A DNA stretch of 64,000 nt from Mycobacterium sp. GTDB lineage: Bacteria > Actinomycetota > Actinomycetes > Mycobacteriales > Mycobacteriaceae. The position numbers and the translations under genes were made by a program. Where the stretch lies: contig NZ_PKEK01000039.1 of NCBI RefSeq assembly GCF_002863225.1, positions 1-64,000 on the forward strand, written 5' to 3'. Positions 1-9,424 of this stretch are shown piece by piece. Each line of letters starts with the position of its first letter. Within the stretch, counting starts at the first letter, position 1. The notes under the pieces were generated by a model. It was not told where the DNA came from, made no database searches, and worked only from the letters and a program-made list of their open reading frames with translations.

Positions 1-63
1 GACTCTTACCGCATCAAAGACCGCGATCTCGGGCGAGTCCCGGGATCGGCCACCGAAGAATGA
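1..63 (+). pseudogene. istB: 3' end of an IS21-type istB (transposition helper ATPase)
   Basis: The window begins inside an open frame encoding DSYRIKDRDLGRVPGSATEE and a TGA stop. The string SYRIKDRDLGR resembles the C-terminal end of IstB-like helper ATPases of IS21-family elements. Only the last 20 codons are in the window, so the gene may be intact upstream. The assignment is supported by the IS-type terminal repeats that follow directly at 71-120, and by a second istB-like fragment at 12628 whose last readable motif would normally lie just upstream of this tail. Confidence 0.6.
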
Positions 64-70
64 ACACCAA

Positions 71-120
71 GGGGGTCAATTTTCAACCGTCGAAAGGGGG
101 TCAATTTTCGGCCGTCGTTG
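71..120 (+). mobile_element. IS21-type right end with two 25-bp terminal repeats
   Basis: Two direct repeats start at 71 and 96. Both begin GGGGGTCAATTTTC and share a CCGTCG core, differing at a few positions. They start 8 bp after the istB-like stop codon. Multiple terminal repeats just outside the istB stop are characteristic of the IS21 family, where they bind the IstA transposase. The outer boundary of the element was not determined. Confidence 0.6.
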
Positions 121-735
121 ACAGTGGCCGCCGACAGCGGTATGTAAAGCGCTTTGGATGCGTTAGTCATCGAAGCCCCTCGTTCGTCAGACACCCTTCG
201 AAAGAGTGCGCGTCCGGGATGTAACAAGTTTGAACAGCACCAATAGCAGCACGGCGCCTAGCAGTGCGCCAAGGAACGAATGCTTGGCGGCCCGGGCGCG
301 TGACCTACCGACGGTTGACGGCAACCTCGAATACCGCGCTGGCGCGATCCCAAACCTAAATGTTGAGAGTCGGTCGGACGCCACACCTTCAAGGTTGTGT
401 GGATGCGCGGGCGCGTTGAACGTAGGACTGCAAGACCGTGAGTCCGCGGTAAGCGAAGCTTTAATGGCGCCGCCCCAGGCCGCGAAGACGGTTAAGGGGT
501 CGTTGGTATCTCAGGCACGCCTGATTGGGCTAAAAGCTGTGCACGGTGTTTGACCGGCGGGGACCGGGGAATTAGGAGTTGCGGGATCGTCGATTCATGA
601 AGGTGGCCGAGGTGTTGTGAGCGAGCGAATCCAGAAACAGGCGCTGCCGACGTTGAGGCCGCCGAGTAGCCGTCCGGTAGGCGTGCTCCGCCCACCACCG
701 CCCGATCGCAGCAGTCCAGAAGGAGCGGTGTTCAC
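121..735. other. Intergenic region, no supported gene
   Basis: About 600 bp between the IS end and the STAS gene. The one point of note is a minus-strand open frame (384-187) ending in a hydrophobic segment (FLGALLGAVLLLVLFKLV) followed by a basic tail. This could be a relic of a membrane protein. No Shine-Dalgarno or recognisable family supports it, so it is not called as a gene. Confidence 0.4.
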
Positions 736-1098
736 ATGCGCAATGCACTCCCGCCGACCGGCGGCGACTTCGCCGTAGTACGGCGACAGGACAACGACGT
801 GATCGTGCTGTCGGTCAGCGGCGCTGTCGATGGGGTCACCGCTCCGTCGCTCGCCACCCATCTCGACATAGCCATGACCGATCAGCCCCGGCTACTCGTC
901 GTCGACTTGGAGGCGGTGGAGTTCATGTCGACCTCCGGCATCAACCTATTGGTCGAGCTGCAAAGGCTGGTCGCACCCACGGGTACGACACTGCGCATCG
1001 CCGCCGACGGCCCGGCCACCAGCAGACCGATGCGACTACTGAGCATCGATCGTCTGATCGATCTTTACGCCAGCACCGACGAGGCGTTGGCTGGCTGA
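736..1098 (+). CDS. STAS-domain anti-sigma factor antagonist
   Basis: A 120-residue single-domain protein of the SpoIIAA/RsbV type. Such proteins bind an anti-sigma kinase and are switched off by serine phosphorylation. The hydrophobic strand LLVVDLEAVEFM leads into STSG at residues 65-68, the usual position of the regulatory serine, followed by the helix INLLVELQRL. Length is normal for the family. An AAGGAG lies about 10 bp before the ATG. No anti-sigma factor or sigma factor gene is adjacent, so its partner must be encoded elsewhere. It may share a transcript with the small gene 36 bp downstream. Confidence 0.8.
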   Translation: MRNALPPTGGDFAVVRRQDNDVIVLSVSGAVDGVTAPSLATHLDIAMTDQPRLLVVDLEAVEFMSTSGINLLVELQRLVAPTGTTLRIAADGPATSRPMRLLSIDRLIDLYASTDEALAG

Positions 1099-1134
1099 TC
1101 AGTTGTGTAACTAAAACGTGAAAGGATAGATGGG

Positions 1135-1452
1135 ATGAGCGGTAGTCACGACAATGTCGCCGGTGACAAAGCGGCTAGGGCGCGAGCCGCACTCGAAGCA
1201 GCCGAGGCGGCCCAGAAAGCTGCCGGTGCGTTGGAGACAGCAACGGCGGCACAGCGTCCCGCGGCCGATCACCTCGATAGGTCTGCAGATTCTCAGATCA
1301 AAGCAGCCAGGATCTACGACGACAGCGCCGAGCAACGACCCGATCGCCGGCAGGAGTTCCAGGAATGCGCCAGACGTTATCGCCGGTTCGCGCACAACAA
1401 CCGCGAGGTGGCTGAACACATCCGCGAGATCGCTGACGAGTCAACGCGATAA
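1135..1452 (+). CDS. Small alanine-rich helical protein, function unknown
   Basis: A 105-residue, charged, alanine-rich protein that should be almost entirely helical (long ARAALEAAEAAQKAAGALE stretch, then ERRQ/REVAEHIREIADE helices). There is no signal peptide, membrane segment or cysteine. The start is favoured by GAAAGGA about 8 bp before the ATG. It follows the STAS gene by 36 bp in the same direction, suggesting a shared transcript and perhaps a stress-related role. A second open frame starting at 1154 in another phase is the alternative, but lacks a ribosome-binding site. No family recognised. Confidence 0.55.
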   Translation: MSGSHDNVAGDKAARARAALEAAEAAQKAAGALETATAAQRPAADHLDRSADSQIKAARIYDDSAEQRPDRRQEFQECARRYRRFAHNNREVAEHIREIADESTR

Positions 1453-2050
1453 CCGTAGGAGACTTCCTGGAGGCGATGCTCAGGGCGAGAAGCCTCACGC
1501 GGGGGTAGCAGTGGCGCGCAGCGCCGACATCGCGCAATGCATTGGGGAGGGCGCATCGGGAAAAGGCTAAGTGAAGCAGCATCTTCGACGAGAATGGGCC
1601 CGGTCGGCCCCGTCTGCGCCACGTCCCCTCGCGGAACTCGTGAAGACATGGAAAGTGAGCACAAAGCTGCGTGATCGGCGCGGCTGCAGTGTCCTCGCGT
1701 TTCACTCTAGCGCTTTGACGCCTTGAGCGCGCCAGCTTGGTCAACGGTGTCGGAGTCCATCAGGTACGCACACCACTTCGCCTGCGACATCGCACAACGG
1801 TTCACCCAAACGCTGGCAGTTTTCGAGATCTTGCTAGACGCGCTGCACGTGACCCCGCGAGTGGAAGCCGATGGCGCACAACATCCGTCGGATTAAGGCG
1901 CCCTTGTCCACAGCGCAACCAACACGCCCCGGTGACATAAAGCTGCACTCCGCCCAGAGCGTCACCGTGACGAATCAGTCGGCGGATTCAACGCCCTACC
2001 GTCAATGGTCAACGCCGAGCGACCTGACAGAGCGACAGGAGCGAGGCCGA
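1453..2050. other. Intergenic region without supported gene
   Basis: About 600 bp between the small helical gene and the first IS-end relic. Overlapping short frames on both strands show no recognisable family, no good ribosome-binding site and no consistent coding signal. I see nothing definite in it. Confidence 0.4.
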
Positions 2051-2142
2051 GAAAAATGGACACAAGGTGAGACAACACGCAGGGGAGCAGGTTAGAGCGC
2101 CGCGAGTGGACAAAAAGTTTGAGAACCTACATTAGGAGGAGG
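2051..2142 (+). mobile_element. IS left-end relic, copy 1
   Basis: One of three related segments (others at 12447-12540 and 16697-16820). The shared order is an A-run plus TGGACAC, then GTGAGACAA, then GTGGACA, then GAGAACCTAC and AGGAGG. Repeated short motifs near one end, finishing at what looks like a ribosome-binding site, resemble an IS21-type left end just before istA. No istA follows: the sequence passes directly into the minus-strand MmpL fragment, whose homology stops here. The element probably inserted in, or recombined with, that gene. The IS assignment is an inference. Confidence 0.45.
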
Positions 2143-2640
2143 CTAGTTGCCGGTCTTGAGGCCGGCTCCGATCTCTTTTTTGAGCCGGGCGATCAGCAGG
2201 AGGTTGTAGTCGGCGCCGACGGCCAGCAACAGGATGGCCGATAACGCGAGCACGACATAGTACAGCGGGACGCCGAGGACGTGTTGCCAGATCAGGACCG
2301 ATATTCCGAACGAGGTGCCCAGCGACAGAGTGACGGTGCCGATGATCACCAGCGCGGCGATCAGGCTGCCGGTGATGAACATCGATGGCGTCGTCGGGCA
2401 AGGCGGCATTGAAGTGCGCGGACTGACCCCTTCTCCTATCCGCGGGGCGTCGACGCGTCCGCGCACTCGGAGCTGTTTTGGGCCGCCCGCGGGGGCCGCC
2501 TGGCGGCCAGCGATCGCAGCCAACCCGGCGACGCGAGTTGCCGGGCAGTAAAAACCACGTCGCGATAATGGTGGCCGACGTGGGTGCGGAAGTTGCCACT
2601 TGTTCGACATCTCGGCTTTGCTTTTCCGACAACGAAGCAT
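2143..2640 (-). pseudogene. MmpL transporter fragment (C-terminal membrane part)
   Basis: Residues encoded from about 2382 down to 2146 match the late membrane segments of MmpL/RND transporters: [20 protein letters not shown], then a second hydrophobic pair and the conserved [18 protein letters not shown]. The intact MmpL in this window reads [20 protein letters not shown] at the same place. The match ends abruptly at GLKTG, followed by N and a stop, where an intact protein would continue through about 100 more residues. Upstream of 2382 the frame is open but unlike MmpL. The gene is broken at both sides, with the IS-end relic at the 3' break. Confidence 0.75.
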
Positions 2641-2852
2641 CTACACAGTGGGGCCCGGTCAACCCCACCGTGTAGCTGTCCGTCCATATCGGCGCACTTG
2701 CGCTTTGCTGATTCGGACTCTCTCGCCGGATTAGCGGTGCGTGCGAGGTGCCATTGGCCGAGAATTCGAAGAGTGTGGGCAGTGCTTCGGATTACGCCGC
2801 GGCAGCGACGGCGTTGCTCACCATCGCAACCGGCGAGAAGGAGAACACAACG

Positions 2853-3269
2853 ATGTCATCGTAAAAACTTGCGGACGCCGAACGGGCGATGCTGGCCAAG
2901 CCCAACCCCTCAGTTATCAGCACGATCCGCAGTGACGGACAGCCAGTTTCCGCCGCGACGTGGTATCTGCTGCGAGAGGACCGCATCCTGGTGAACATGG
3001 ACACCGGCCGAAAGCGGTTGGGACACATGCGTAAAGATCCGCGAGTATCACTGACTGTGCTCGACGGAGCCGACTGGTACACCCACATCACCCTCATCGG
3101 CCGAGTTATCGAGATCTATGACGACGACGGCATGGCCGACATCGATGCGGTGTCCCAGCACTACCGGGGACAGCCCTACCCCCGCCGAGACCGGGCACGC
3201 GTCAGCGCTCTCATTGCGATCGATCGCGTACACGGCTGGGGTGCCTATAAGAACAACGATCAGGCGTGA
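2853..3269 (+). pseudogene. PPOX-type F420-dependent oxidoreductase with stop at codon 4
   Basis: From ATG 2889 there is a 126-residue reading frame of the pyridoxamine-phosphate-oxidase-like, F420-binding family: KPNPSVISTIRSDGQPVSAATWYLL, a DTGRKRLGHMRKDPRVSLTVLD core and a HITLIGRVIEIYDD strand. The family normally begins about 12 residues earlier, with a helix like the LADAERAMLAKPN read here in frame upstream. That longer frame starts at ATG 2853, which has a strong GAGAAGGAG 10 bp before it, but codon 4 is TAA (2862-2864). The native start is thus followed at once by a stop. Re-initiation at 2889 could give a nearly complete enzyme, but no good ribosome-binding site precedes it. Confidence 0.7.
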
Positions 3270-3402
3270 GTCGGGCGGCGATCAGGCCTTGCTGCATTGA
3301 CGATGAAGGGAAAACTCTTCGCAAATACCGTCGTTGATTCCCGCTTAAGGTCGAAACCGATCCCTACGGTTCCCCACAAGCTTGTCAGAGTCGGACGCAG
3401 AT

Positions 3403-3531
3403 TCATTGGGCAGCGTCTTCGGAGTCCTCATCCTCCGTGCCGGCGTCCCCGAGTGCTTCGGCTCCGGGGGTCGCGGGAGCCAGCACATCCTCGGATTTGT
3501 CGAGTCCATCTGGTGGTTCGGGCGAAGTCAT
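3403..3531 (-). CDS. Small acidic protein (42 aa)
   Basis: A short frame, MTSPEPPDGLDKSEDVL and on to EDEDSEDAAQ, of 42 residues, very acidic and proline/alanine rich. The start is supported by a perfect AGGAGG eight bases before the ATG on the minus strand (around 3540-3545). It has no membrane segment or cysteine. The opening resembles small acidic mycobacterial proteins of unknown role, but I cannot name a family with confidence. It lies alone between the PPOX remnant and the broken repeat gene. It could also be the surviving 5' end of a longer gene. Confidence 0.45.
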   Translation of the reverse strand: MTSPEPPDGLDKSEDVLAPATPGAEALGDAGTEDEDSEDAAQ

Positions 3532-3825
3532 GCGTGGCCTCCTGGCGCTACTGGGCATCTCGGATGCGGCTGCTCGACGTCGAAAACCGCCTGGGCAGCA
3601 ACGCATACCTAGTACCCCACACAAGTGCCAGGGAACCCATCCCGGGCCGGCGCACAACGGTACGCGCGGCGGATGTGCGCAAGGCATCCCGCTTGCGTAG
3701 CAAAGACAGGTCCGTGCAGGCTGCTGCCGACTGACTACCGACAAGATCCTTGTTCGGCCAGACTCGGGGGTACATCGGGGCGCGTTCCCTAATGGGCTGA
3801 ATCTCAGGAGTGGGGTCTGAATTCA

Positions 3826-5702
3826 ATGGACGAACAAGTCGTTGATCCCGCCGTCGACGGTCAAGCATGGGCCCAGCGACAAGAAGCTGCATTCCCGGCA
3901 TGGGTGGCACAGTACGGCGGCGGTGATCCAGGGCGGTGGGACTTTGGGATCGAATCATTGGATCTGTTGTGCTACAGAATTTTTCAGTTATTTCCGACCA
4001 GGCAGGCAATCGACGACCCGAATAACGGCGTTTTCACGCAACCGGCGAGTTGGTATCTCGGTGAGATCGTGCGCCGTAGCGACCCCAAAAAGTATCGGTG
4101 GTCGCTCCGGACGTGGGGCTCGGAGCGGGTCACTACGTAGTCGAACCGACGGCCAAGACCCAAGCTTGGGCAGCAACTGATCCACAGGGGCATCTCGGCG
4201 GCGTTGCAGATCACGGGGATCCGGTGCTGCTGCGCTCCTATTTCGTCGACTACGTGGCACCGTTGTGGACCAAACCGTGGCCGGCAGATACCCACGCCAA
4301 CGAGACCGGCAGTTGGTTGTGGGATGAGGCTACGCAGCGTTGGTATTCGCAGCGCGATCGATGGCGGTACAGCATCGCGGGTTTTGTCGCGGCGCTGGGC
4401 GCCCATTTGCCGGAGACGGCGATGGATTATTCGACAGCTTCGCTGGAGTCGGTCGAAGCTTTTGTGGTGCACGATGCAACGGCGCAGGGCCTCGATCAAC
4501 GCAGTGCCGTGGTGGCGTATTTGGGCGAATGCCTACTGCGCGCCGGCGGCGGTCGATGGATATGGGACATCCATCCCGATCACCTCACTAATGGTCTGCC
4601 GATCGTTAAGCGAGACTGGACCAGTGCATCGCCGTCCCACCTGATCGAGTACGCAAAGGTCCTCCGCGACGGCCAGACCTTCAGCCGGGTCCACCGCGCC
4701 TGGCTGACCTCTGCAGGAGAGCAGCAGGAGCACAACAGAACCCCGGCACTGCGCCGGGAACCGACGCCCGGGCTGGATCCGATCGACACCGCAACACCTT
4801 TCGCCGACCAGTGGCGCAGCGATGCACAGATGCGCTTTCCCGACTGGGTAGACCGTTACGGCGCCGGGCGCGTGTAGGACTTCTCCGCCGACTCGCTGAA
4901 CCATCTCGGTCAGGTGCTCCTGACCCAGTGCCCACCGGGCGTCGAACTGCTCAATGCCCAGCTCGACGCGGAATTCGTCGACGGCGTCGTCTACTACTTC
5001 GGTGAGACTTTGCACCGGGCCAAGGCGTCACACTGGTCGTTTTCCGCTGAGGTTTCCGCCGCCACCGGGCATCAGCTGGCGGGGTTGTCGATTTCGACCA
5101 ACCACTCCCTCGATGGCTTTCCGCTGGCCGTGTATCTGGTGCAAGACATCAACGGCGTCGTGAAGCCGATGAGTTGGCGCGACCCGCCCCCTGCGAGCAA
5201 ACCTGACCGACTCCGCCGCAGTTATGACAGCTGGGTCATCGCGGCCATGCGCACTCGCGTCGAAAACCCCCGAAAGCGTCGCGAGCAAACCAAACGCAAG
5301 TCCGGGCGCAAGAAATCGGATGGAGAAGTATTAGCGCGGTGGCTGGCCACGCGCAACGACGAATTCGACTCTTGGGCAGACCGTTTCGGGAACAGCGCGA
5401 AATGGGACTTCAGCGTCGGCAGCCTAGACATGCTGGAGGCGTTGATCCGGCAGCAGGCACCGGGACCAGAAGATCTTTTGGAAGACAAAAGCCGCGCCGA
5501 TTTTCTCGACGGAGCCGCCTGGTATTTGGGCGAGACCGTGCGTCGACTCGACCCCGATCACGCCGAGTGGGCTTACGACCGGGACTACCATCCCGACCCC
5601 TATCTGTGGTCGGGCACTCCCACCGACATATTCGGCAAACTCGCCGACGTGTACCTGACAGGGTCTGGCGCGCTGCGAAAGTGGGCACGTACCTCGACCT
5701 AA
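3826..5702 (+). pseudogene. Four-module repeat protein, broken by a frameshift and an amber codon
   Basis: Three consecutive open frames (3826-4140, 4098-4877, 4914-5702) make one protein of about 625 residues when joined. Frame changes near 4100-4135. The second and third pieces are in the same frame, separated only by TAG at 4875-4877. Four diverged modules of about 80 residues can be read. Each has an aromatic-rich FPxWVxxYG-like helix, a WDFS-xx-SLDxLE motif and a YLGE-xxxR motif (WYLGEIVRR, AYLGECLLR, YYFGETLHR, WYLGETVRR). The amber codon replaces the W of WDFS in module 3, consistent with TGG to TAG. A lysine/arginine-rich linker separates modules 3 and 4. No known family recognised. 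The PQQ-type gene starts 46 bp downstream, possibly the same operon. Confidence 0.65.
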
Positions 5703-5748
5703 CCGGTGTCTTCGATCGGATGGGTCGAACACGCTACGGTGTTGCGCC

Positions 5749-7482
5749 ATGACGACTCGAAGTCAAAGGTGGGTTGGTTCGGCGGTCGCGTTCGGGATGT
5801 CGTCGTCGTTGGCGGCCGCGGCGTTGGCAGGGCGGGCGCTAGGGCGCAGCACGTCGTCGGCGGCCTCTGATCTGCAGGCGGACACTACGGCGTTGCTGTG
5901 CACGACAATGACCGCGGCTTTCGTGGTGGTGCTGGGTTGCGTCCTGGCGCTGCGGTCCCGGACCGAACCGCCCACCGAGGACATGGACGAGGTGCAACGC
6001 GCCCTTGCCGAGCGGCGACCGGCCGCCGGCATCGGTGGACTACTGTCGCTCGCCTCGACGATCGCGCTCGTCATCGTCGCCTGGCGGAGCGGCTTGACAG
6101 ACCAGCTAGACACCGTCGAAAACCACGCGTTCCCGAACCCTCGGGTTTACGGAGCTGACGGCGCCTGGCTGCTGGCCCTCCTCGCCGCTGTGGCGGCTAC
6201 GGCTGCACTGCTAAGAAGGGCTGCCCAACGCGGCCGTGTGAGATTGCACTACCTCGGTGCTGTGATCGCCGCTGTGCTGGCAGTGTGCGTCGCGGTGACC
6301 GTCGTGGCCCGTTCAAACGATTCGCGCAATGTCGAATCCACGACCGCCTCCGCGGTACCGGTGCCAGCGTTACCCGCCAAGGTGGGCGAGCACCGATTCT
6401 CGCTCAGCGTGGACGATCTCGGATCAGCGAGCGTGACGGTGAGCCAGGTCGCCGCCGCGGGAGCGGGATTCGTGGTGCTGGAGTCGCGCGGTCTGCGCGC
6501 CTACGACGCCGCCGGGCGCAGCCGGTGGACTTATCTGCGCCGAGATCGCCGCAACATCCGCGCTGCGGAAATGCGAGTTTACGACGAGGGACACACCGTC
6601 GTGGTTCGCTTCCGGGACACTGACCACCCGCCTGGCTTTTACGCCGACAAGGTGCTTGCTTTCGACACGATGACCGGCGAGCGGCTCTGGGAAAGCGCCG
6701 ACTTCGACGGCGCGTTTCTGCTGAGCGGGGACGTGCGCAACCCCATCGACGGAGACTTCATGATGCGCATGGGCGGGGATGGGCGCGTCACGCGCATAGA
6801 CACCCGCACCGGTCGGCCTGCGTGGACGGTGTCGCTGCCCGGCGGTCAGAGCTGTTCTGGCGCTGGGACGAAAGTCGCCGACGCGATCGTGTATGCCACG
6901 GAATGCCGCACCGGCCGCGAGGTGACGTTGCGGGTAGCGTCCATCGATCCCGGCACCGGTCGCACTACCGTCGATACGGAGGTCGAGCGGTTCACCACCA
7001 CTTGGGCCGGCACGCTGCCCCTCAAGGTGCTCGCGGCCGACGCGAAAGACGTTGGGTTACAAGATGTCCGCCTTGAGTCTGAGCGCAACGGCCTGTGGCG
7101 GATCGTGCGGCGTCCCTCCGGACCGTCCTTATGGAGTGGGCGTCCGGCCCGATTCGTGGGAGAACCGGGCACTCGACTGCTGACACGGGAGCGCGAGCTG
7201 GCCTACGCCTTGCGCACCGAGCCGGATCTCGACGAGCGATGCCGGATTCCAGCCTCCGGGGCCCTCGAGGACACCGTGTCGTGGCTGCCCAGCGAAGTGA
7301 TCGTGCCCCGGGACGGATCAACGCTGAGCCTGTTCGACCCGAACAACTGTGCGCTGCGCCGAACACTCGAGGCTGGCGGCGACCGATACGCGCAAGTCGT
7401 TCCGGCTCCCGGCGTGCTGTTGACGGTCAAGCGCCACGGTTCGAACCTGATTGTGGACGGATACGCAGGACCGACAACATAG
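5749..7482 (+). CDS. Membrane-anchored PQQ-like beta-propeller protein
   Basis: A 577-residue protein. The first about 190 residues carry four hydrophobic segments (around 10-27, 50-68, 95-110, 140-155 and 170-187, the first perhaps signal-like) with a charged loop containing TEDMDEVQRALAERRP. From about residue 210 the remainder is an extracytoplasmic domain with PQQ-type propeller strands: LRAYDAAGRSRWTYLRRDRR, VLAFDTMTGERLWES and VTRIDTRTGRPAWTVSLPGG, each a strand-turn-tryptophan unit. Such domains bind other proteins or cell-wall components; quinone binding cannot be inferred. It follows the broken repeat gene by 46 bp on the same strand. Exact function unknown. Confidence 0.75.
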   Translation: MTTRSQRWVGSAVAFGMSSSLAAAALAGRALGRSTSSAASDLQADTTALLCTTMTAAFVVVLGCVLALRSRTEPPTEDMDEVQRALAERRPAAGIGGLLSLASTIALVIVAWRSGLTDQLDTVENHAFPNPRVYGADGAWLLALLAAVAATAALLRRAAQRGRVRLHYLGAVIAAVLAVCVAVTVVARSNDSRNVESTTASAVPVPALPAKVGEHRFSLSVDDLGSASVTVSQVAAAGAGFVVLESRGLRAYDAAGRSRWTYLRRDRRNIRAAEMRVYDEGHTVVVRFRDTDHPPGFYADKVLAFDTMTGERLWESADFDGAFLLSGDVRNPIDGDFMMRMGGDGRVTRIDTRTGRPAWTVSLPGGQSCSGAGTKVADAIVYATECRTGREVTLRVASIDPGTGRTTVDTEVERFTTTWAGTLPLKVLAADAKDVGLQDVRLESERNGLWRIVRRPSGPSLWSGRPARFVGEPGTRLLTRERELAYALRTEPDLDERCRIPASGALEDTVSWLPSEVIVPRDGSTLSLFDPNNCALRRTLEAGGDRYAQVVPAPGVLLTVKRHGSNLIVDGYAGPTT

Positions 7483-7738
7483 CCCGTCCCGCTGCTCAGC
7501 TCGAAACGAGCTGATAACTCCTCGATCTCACGTGGCATGTTGACTCCATAAACCTTTAGCGCACCTGATCGATGGTGACCAGGAAGGCGAGGGTATGGGG
7601 ATGTCCGTCGAGATCGGTGACATGGGTGCGGATCGCTTGGCGCAAAGACTTGTCCAGGATCCAGGAGGGTGCCCGAGCCTAGCGGTGGGCTGACTCCGAT
7701 TCGTGTGCCATCCGGCGCATGTTTGTCAATAGTGGTTC

Positions 7739-8301
7739 TTAGAGCAGGGTTCCGATGATGAGGTGCTCGATCGCAGTCGCGCGGTCAGTGCCGTTCGTGA
7801 TGGGTTCGACCTCACTGGGCGCGAAGCGGGACAGTGCGTCAGCGTATTGGTCGAGCAGCGCGTCTGGCGCCGGAAAAGCGAGCCGGTCGAGACGGTCGAG
7901 GGCCGCGGCCAGCACGCCGCGGTGCGGGCTGTCGGACGCCAATTCCCAGTGGTGCCTGCTAAGGAGCGCATCGACTCTCTCGCGCGAAGCGGAGCTGGTT
8001 CTTCTGCGGCAGTAGGGGATAGAAGCCATTGCGCGGTTCCGAGAGCCTGATGCAGCGGGACGGTCTCGTTGGCGACCACCTCAAGCACTCGGTGGACCGC
8101 ATCCAGCGGCAGGTCTGCGACGTCGATCAGCGCACGAATGAGAGCGATGCGACGCAGGTGGGACTCGTCGTAGTTCGACCAGGTGCTGCTCTGGCGCTCA
8201 CCGGCGTGTAGAAGGCCGAGCCGCAGGTAGTACTTGATCGTCGTCGCGGGAACGCCGCTACGAGTCGAAAGCTCGGCCAATCGCATGACCCATCTCGACA
8301 T
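7739..8301 (-). pseudogene. MerR-family transcriptional regulator, frameshifted
   Basis: The N-terminal part (from ATG 8301 or 8286) is a typical MerR DNA-binding domain: MRLAELSTRSGVPATTIKYY and LRLGLLHAGE, followed by an effector-linking helix RIALIRALIDVADLPLDAVH. In that frame the sequence turns into low-complexity nonsense after about 8010. The natural C-terminal part (RERVDALLSRHHWELASDSP, then AALDRLDRLAFPAPDALLDQYADALSRF) continues in another frame that ends at 7739. One frameshift near 8000-8030 therefore splits the gene. It is divergent from a membrane-protein gene at 8360 that is also frameshifted, so the regulator and its likely target have both decayed. Confidence 0.75.
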
Positions 8302-8359
8302 ATCAGCTATTGAGCTATCCAATATTGGAGAGTGGAAATAGCCAATCGAGGAGCGTCCG

Positions 8360-8760
8360 ATGTCTGACATTACGAGGATTCTGGCCGGCATCCTGTTGCT
8401 CTCGCTGATGACGGTCGAGACAGGCGGCGTCTATCTCGTGAGACTGGTGCAGGGGGCGGCCCCGGCAACACCCTTCAACTCGGTATCGCTCGCGCAGGAC
8501 ATGCCCACGCTGCGGTACCGCTCGTGTTGTCGTTGACGGCGCTGCCATACGCCGACGCCGCGCACCTGGCCGGCCTGTGGGGCTGGTTAGCCCGGATCGG
8601 GTTGCCGGTGGCGGCGCTACTAATGCCAGCGGGTTTCTTCTTTTCCTCGATGGGCAAAGGCCGCACGTCACCCAACGTGCTCATCGCGCTGGTTTACACC
8701 GGAGCGATCGTCATGGCCGCTGGCCTCGCAGCACTCGGTTTCGGTCTACTGGTCGCGTAA
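8360..8760 (+). pseudogene. Small four-helix membrane protein, frameshifted
   Basis: From ATG 8360 the frame reads MSDITRILAGILLLSLMTVE and reaches TPF, then continues out of phase. The natural continuation, LQLGIARAGHAHAAVPLVLS, and the further membrane segments LARIGLPVAALLMPAGFFFS and VLIALVYTGAIVMAAGLAAL lie in another frame. A single frameshift near 8470-8475 explains this. The reconstructed product has four hydrophobic helices and a conserved-looking RAGHAHA motif after helix 1. Function unknown. It is transcribed divergently from the broken MerR gene 58 bp away, which presumably controlled it. Confidence 0.6.
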
Positions 8761-8794
8761 TCGGACGGCAACGTGCTCTCTGATCAGATGAGCC

Positions 8795-9016
8795 AGCTTC
8801 GACCGGGTCGAGTACCTCACCCCCGACGAGGTGGTGGATGTCGAGATTGATTTGTTGCCAATCGGTCTGGTGTTCCATCCCGGTGAGCAGCTTCGGCTGA
8901 TTGTGAGCGCGCACAATTTGTTCGGCCCGTGGATGCCCGCCCTGCGTGAGTGCGAGCCGCAGAACACCGGCACGCACGTCATTTGCCCGGGCGGGTGCCG
9001 CGCGTCGTATCTGTAG
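8795..9016 (+). pseudogene. CocE/NonD-type hydrolase, C-terminal fragment
   Basis: The frame reads SFDRVEYLTPDEVVDVEIDL, LPIGLVFHPGEQLRLIVSAH, NLFGPWMPALRE and HVICPGGCRASYL. This matches the C-terminal jelly-roll domain of the X-Pro dipeptidyl-peptidase/CocE family (pattern PVEIxLxPxGLxFxxGExLRLxVSxHN, with a terminal HxGGxxASYL). The catalytic alpha/beta-hydrolase part is absent, so this is a remnant of about 74 codons. Confidence 0.7.
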
Positions 9017-9066
9017 CTACCAATTCGTGACGGCTCGATGACTTTTTCAGGAGAGAAGGTGCCGGC

Positions 9067-9424
9067 GTGACGCCCGAGAAGCGACTCGCGCTGGTGGAAA
9101 CCGACTACGCACTCAACGCCGCCGGCGACCACGCGGCGGGCAAGAGAATTACTTACCGACGACTGCTTCATCACCATCCCGCCATACATGCCGTTCGCCG
9201 GGGTCTACCGAGGCAAGAACACTTTTCGTGAATTACTCCTGTCGGAAACGACTACGCCGTCGAATCGTCGAGTTCACCCTCGCCGACCACGACAGGCCGC
9301 CGGTCAAGTCCTCGAGTTGAACAGAATTCGCGGAAAACATTGCGCGATCCGCCCGTTTTACTTCGATCCCGCCCCGATGATCGCTGCCGCAGATAGGCGC
9401 AAGCCGACGGGCAGCCAATCATGA
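9067..9424 (+). pseudogene. SnoaL/NTF2-like protein remnant
   Basis: Pieces of an NTF2-like protein can be read across frames: LALVETDYALNAAGDHAA, then LTDDCFITIPPYMPFAGVYR and GKNTFRELL, then DYAVEIVEFTLADHDRP-like text, and finally IRPFYFDPAPMIAAADRRK. The IPPYMPFAGVYRGK and RPFYFDP strings are typical of mycobacterial SnoaL-like proteins. At least two frame changes are needed, so no protein can be made. Confidence 0.6.

Noticed and set aside
7483..7738. Short coherent minus-strand text (around 7690-7565) that might be the end of a gene.
   Set aside because: About 35 codons, no start, no family recognised; too little to call.
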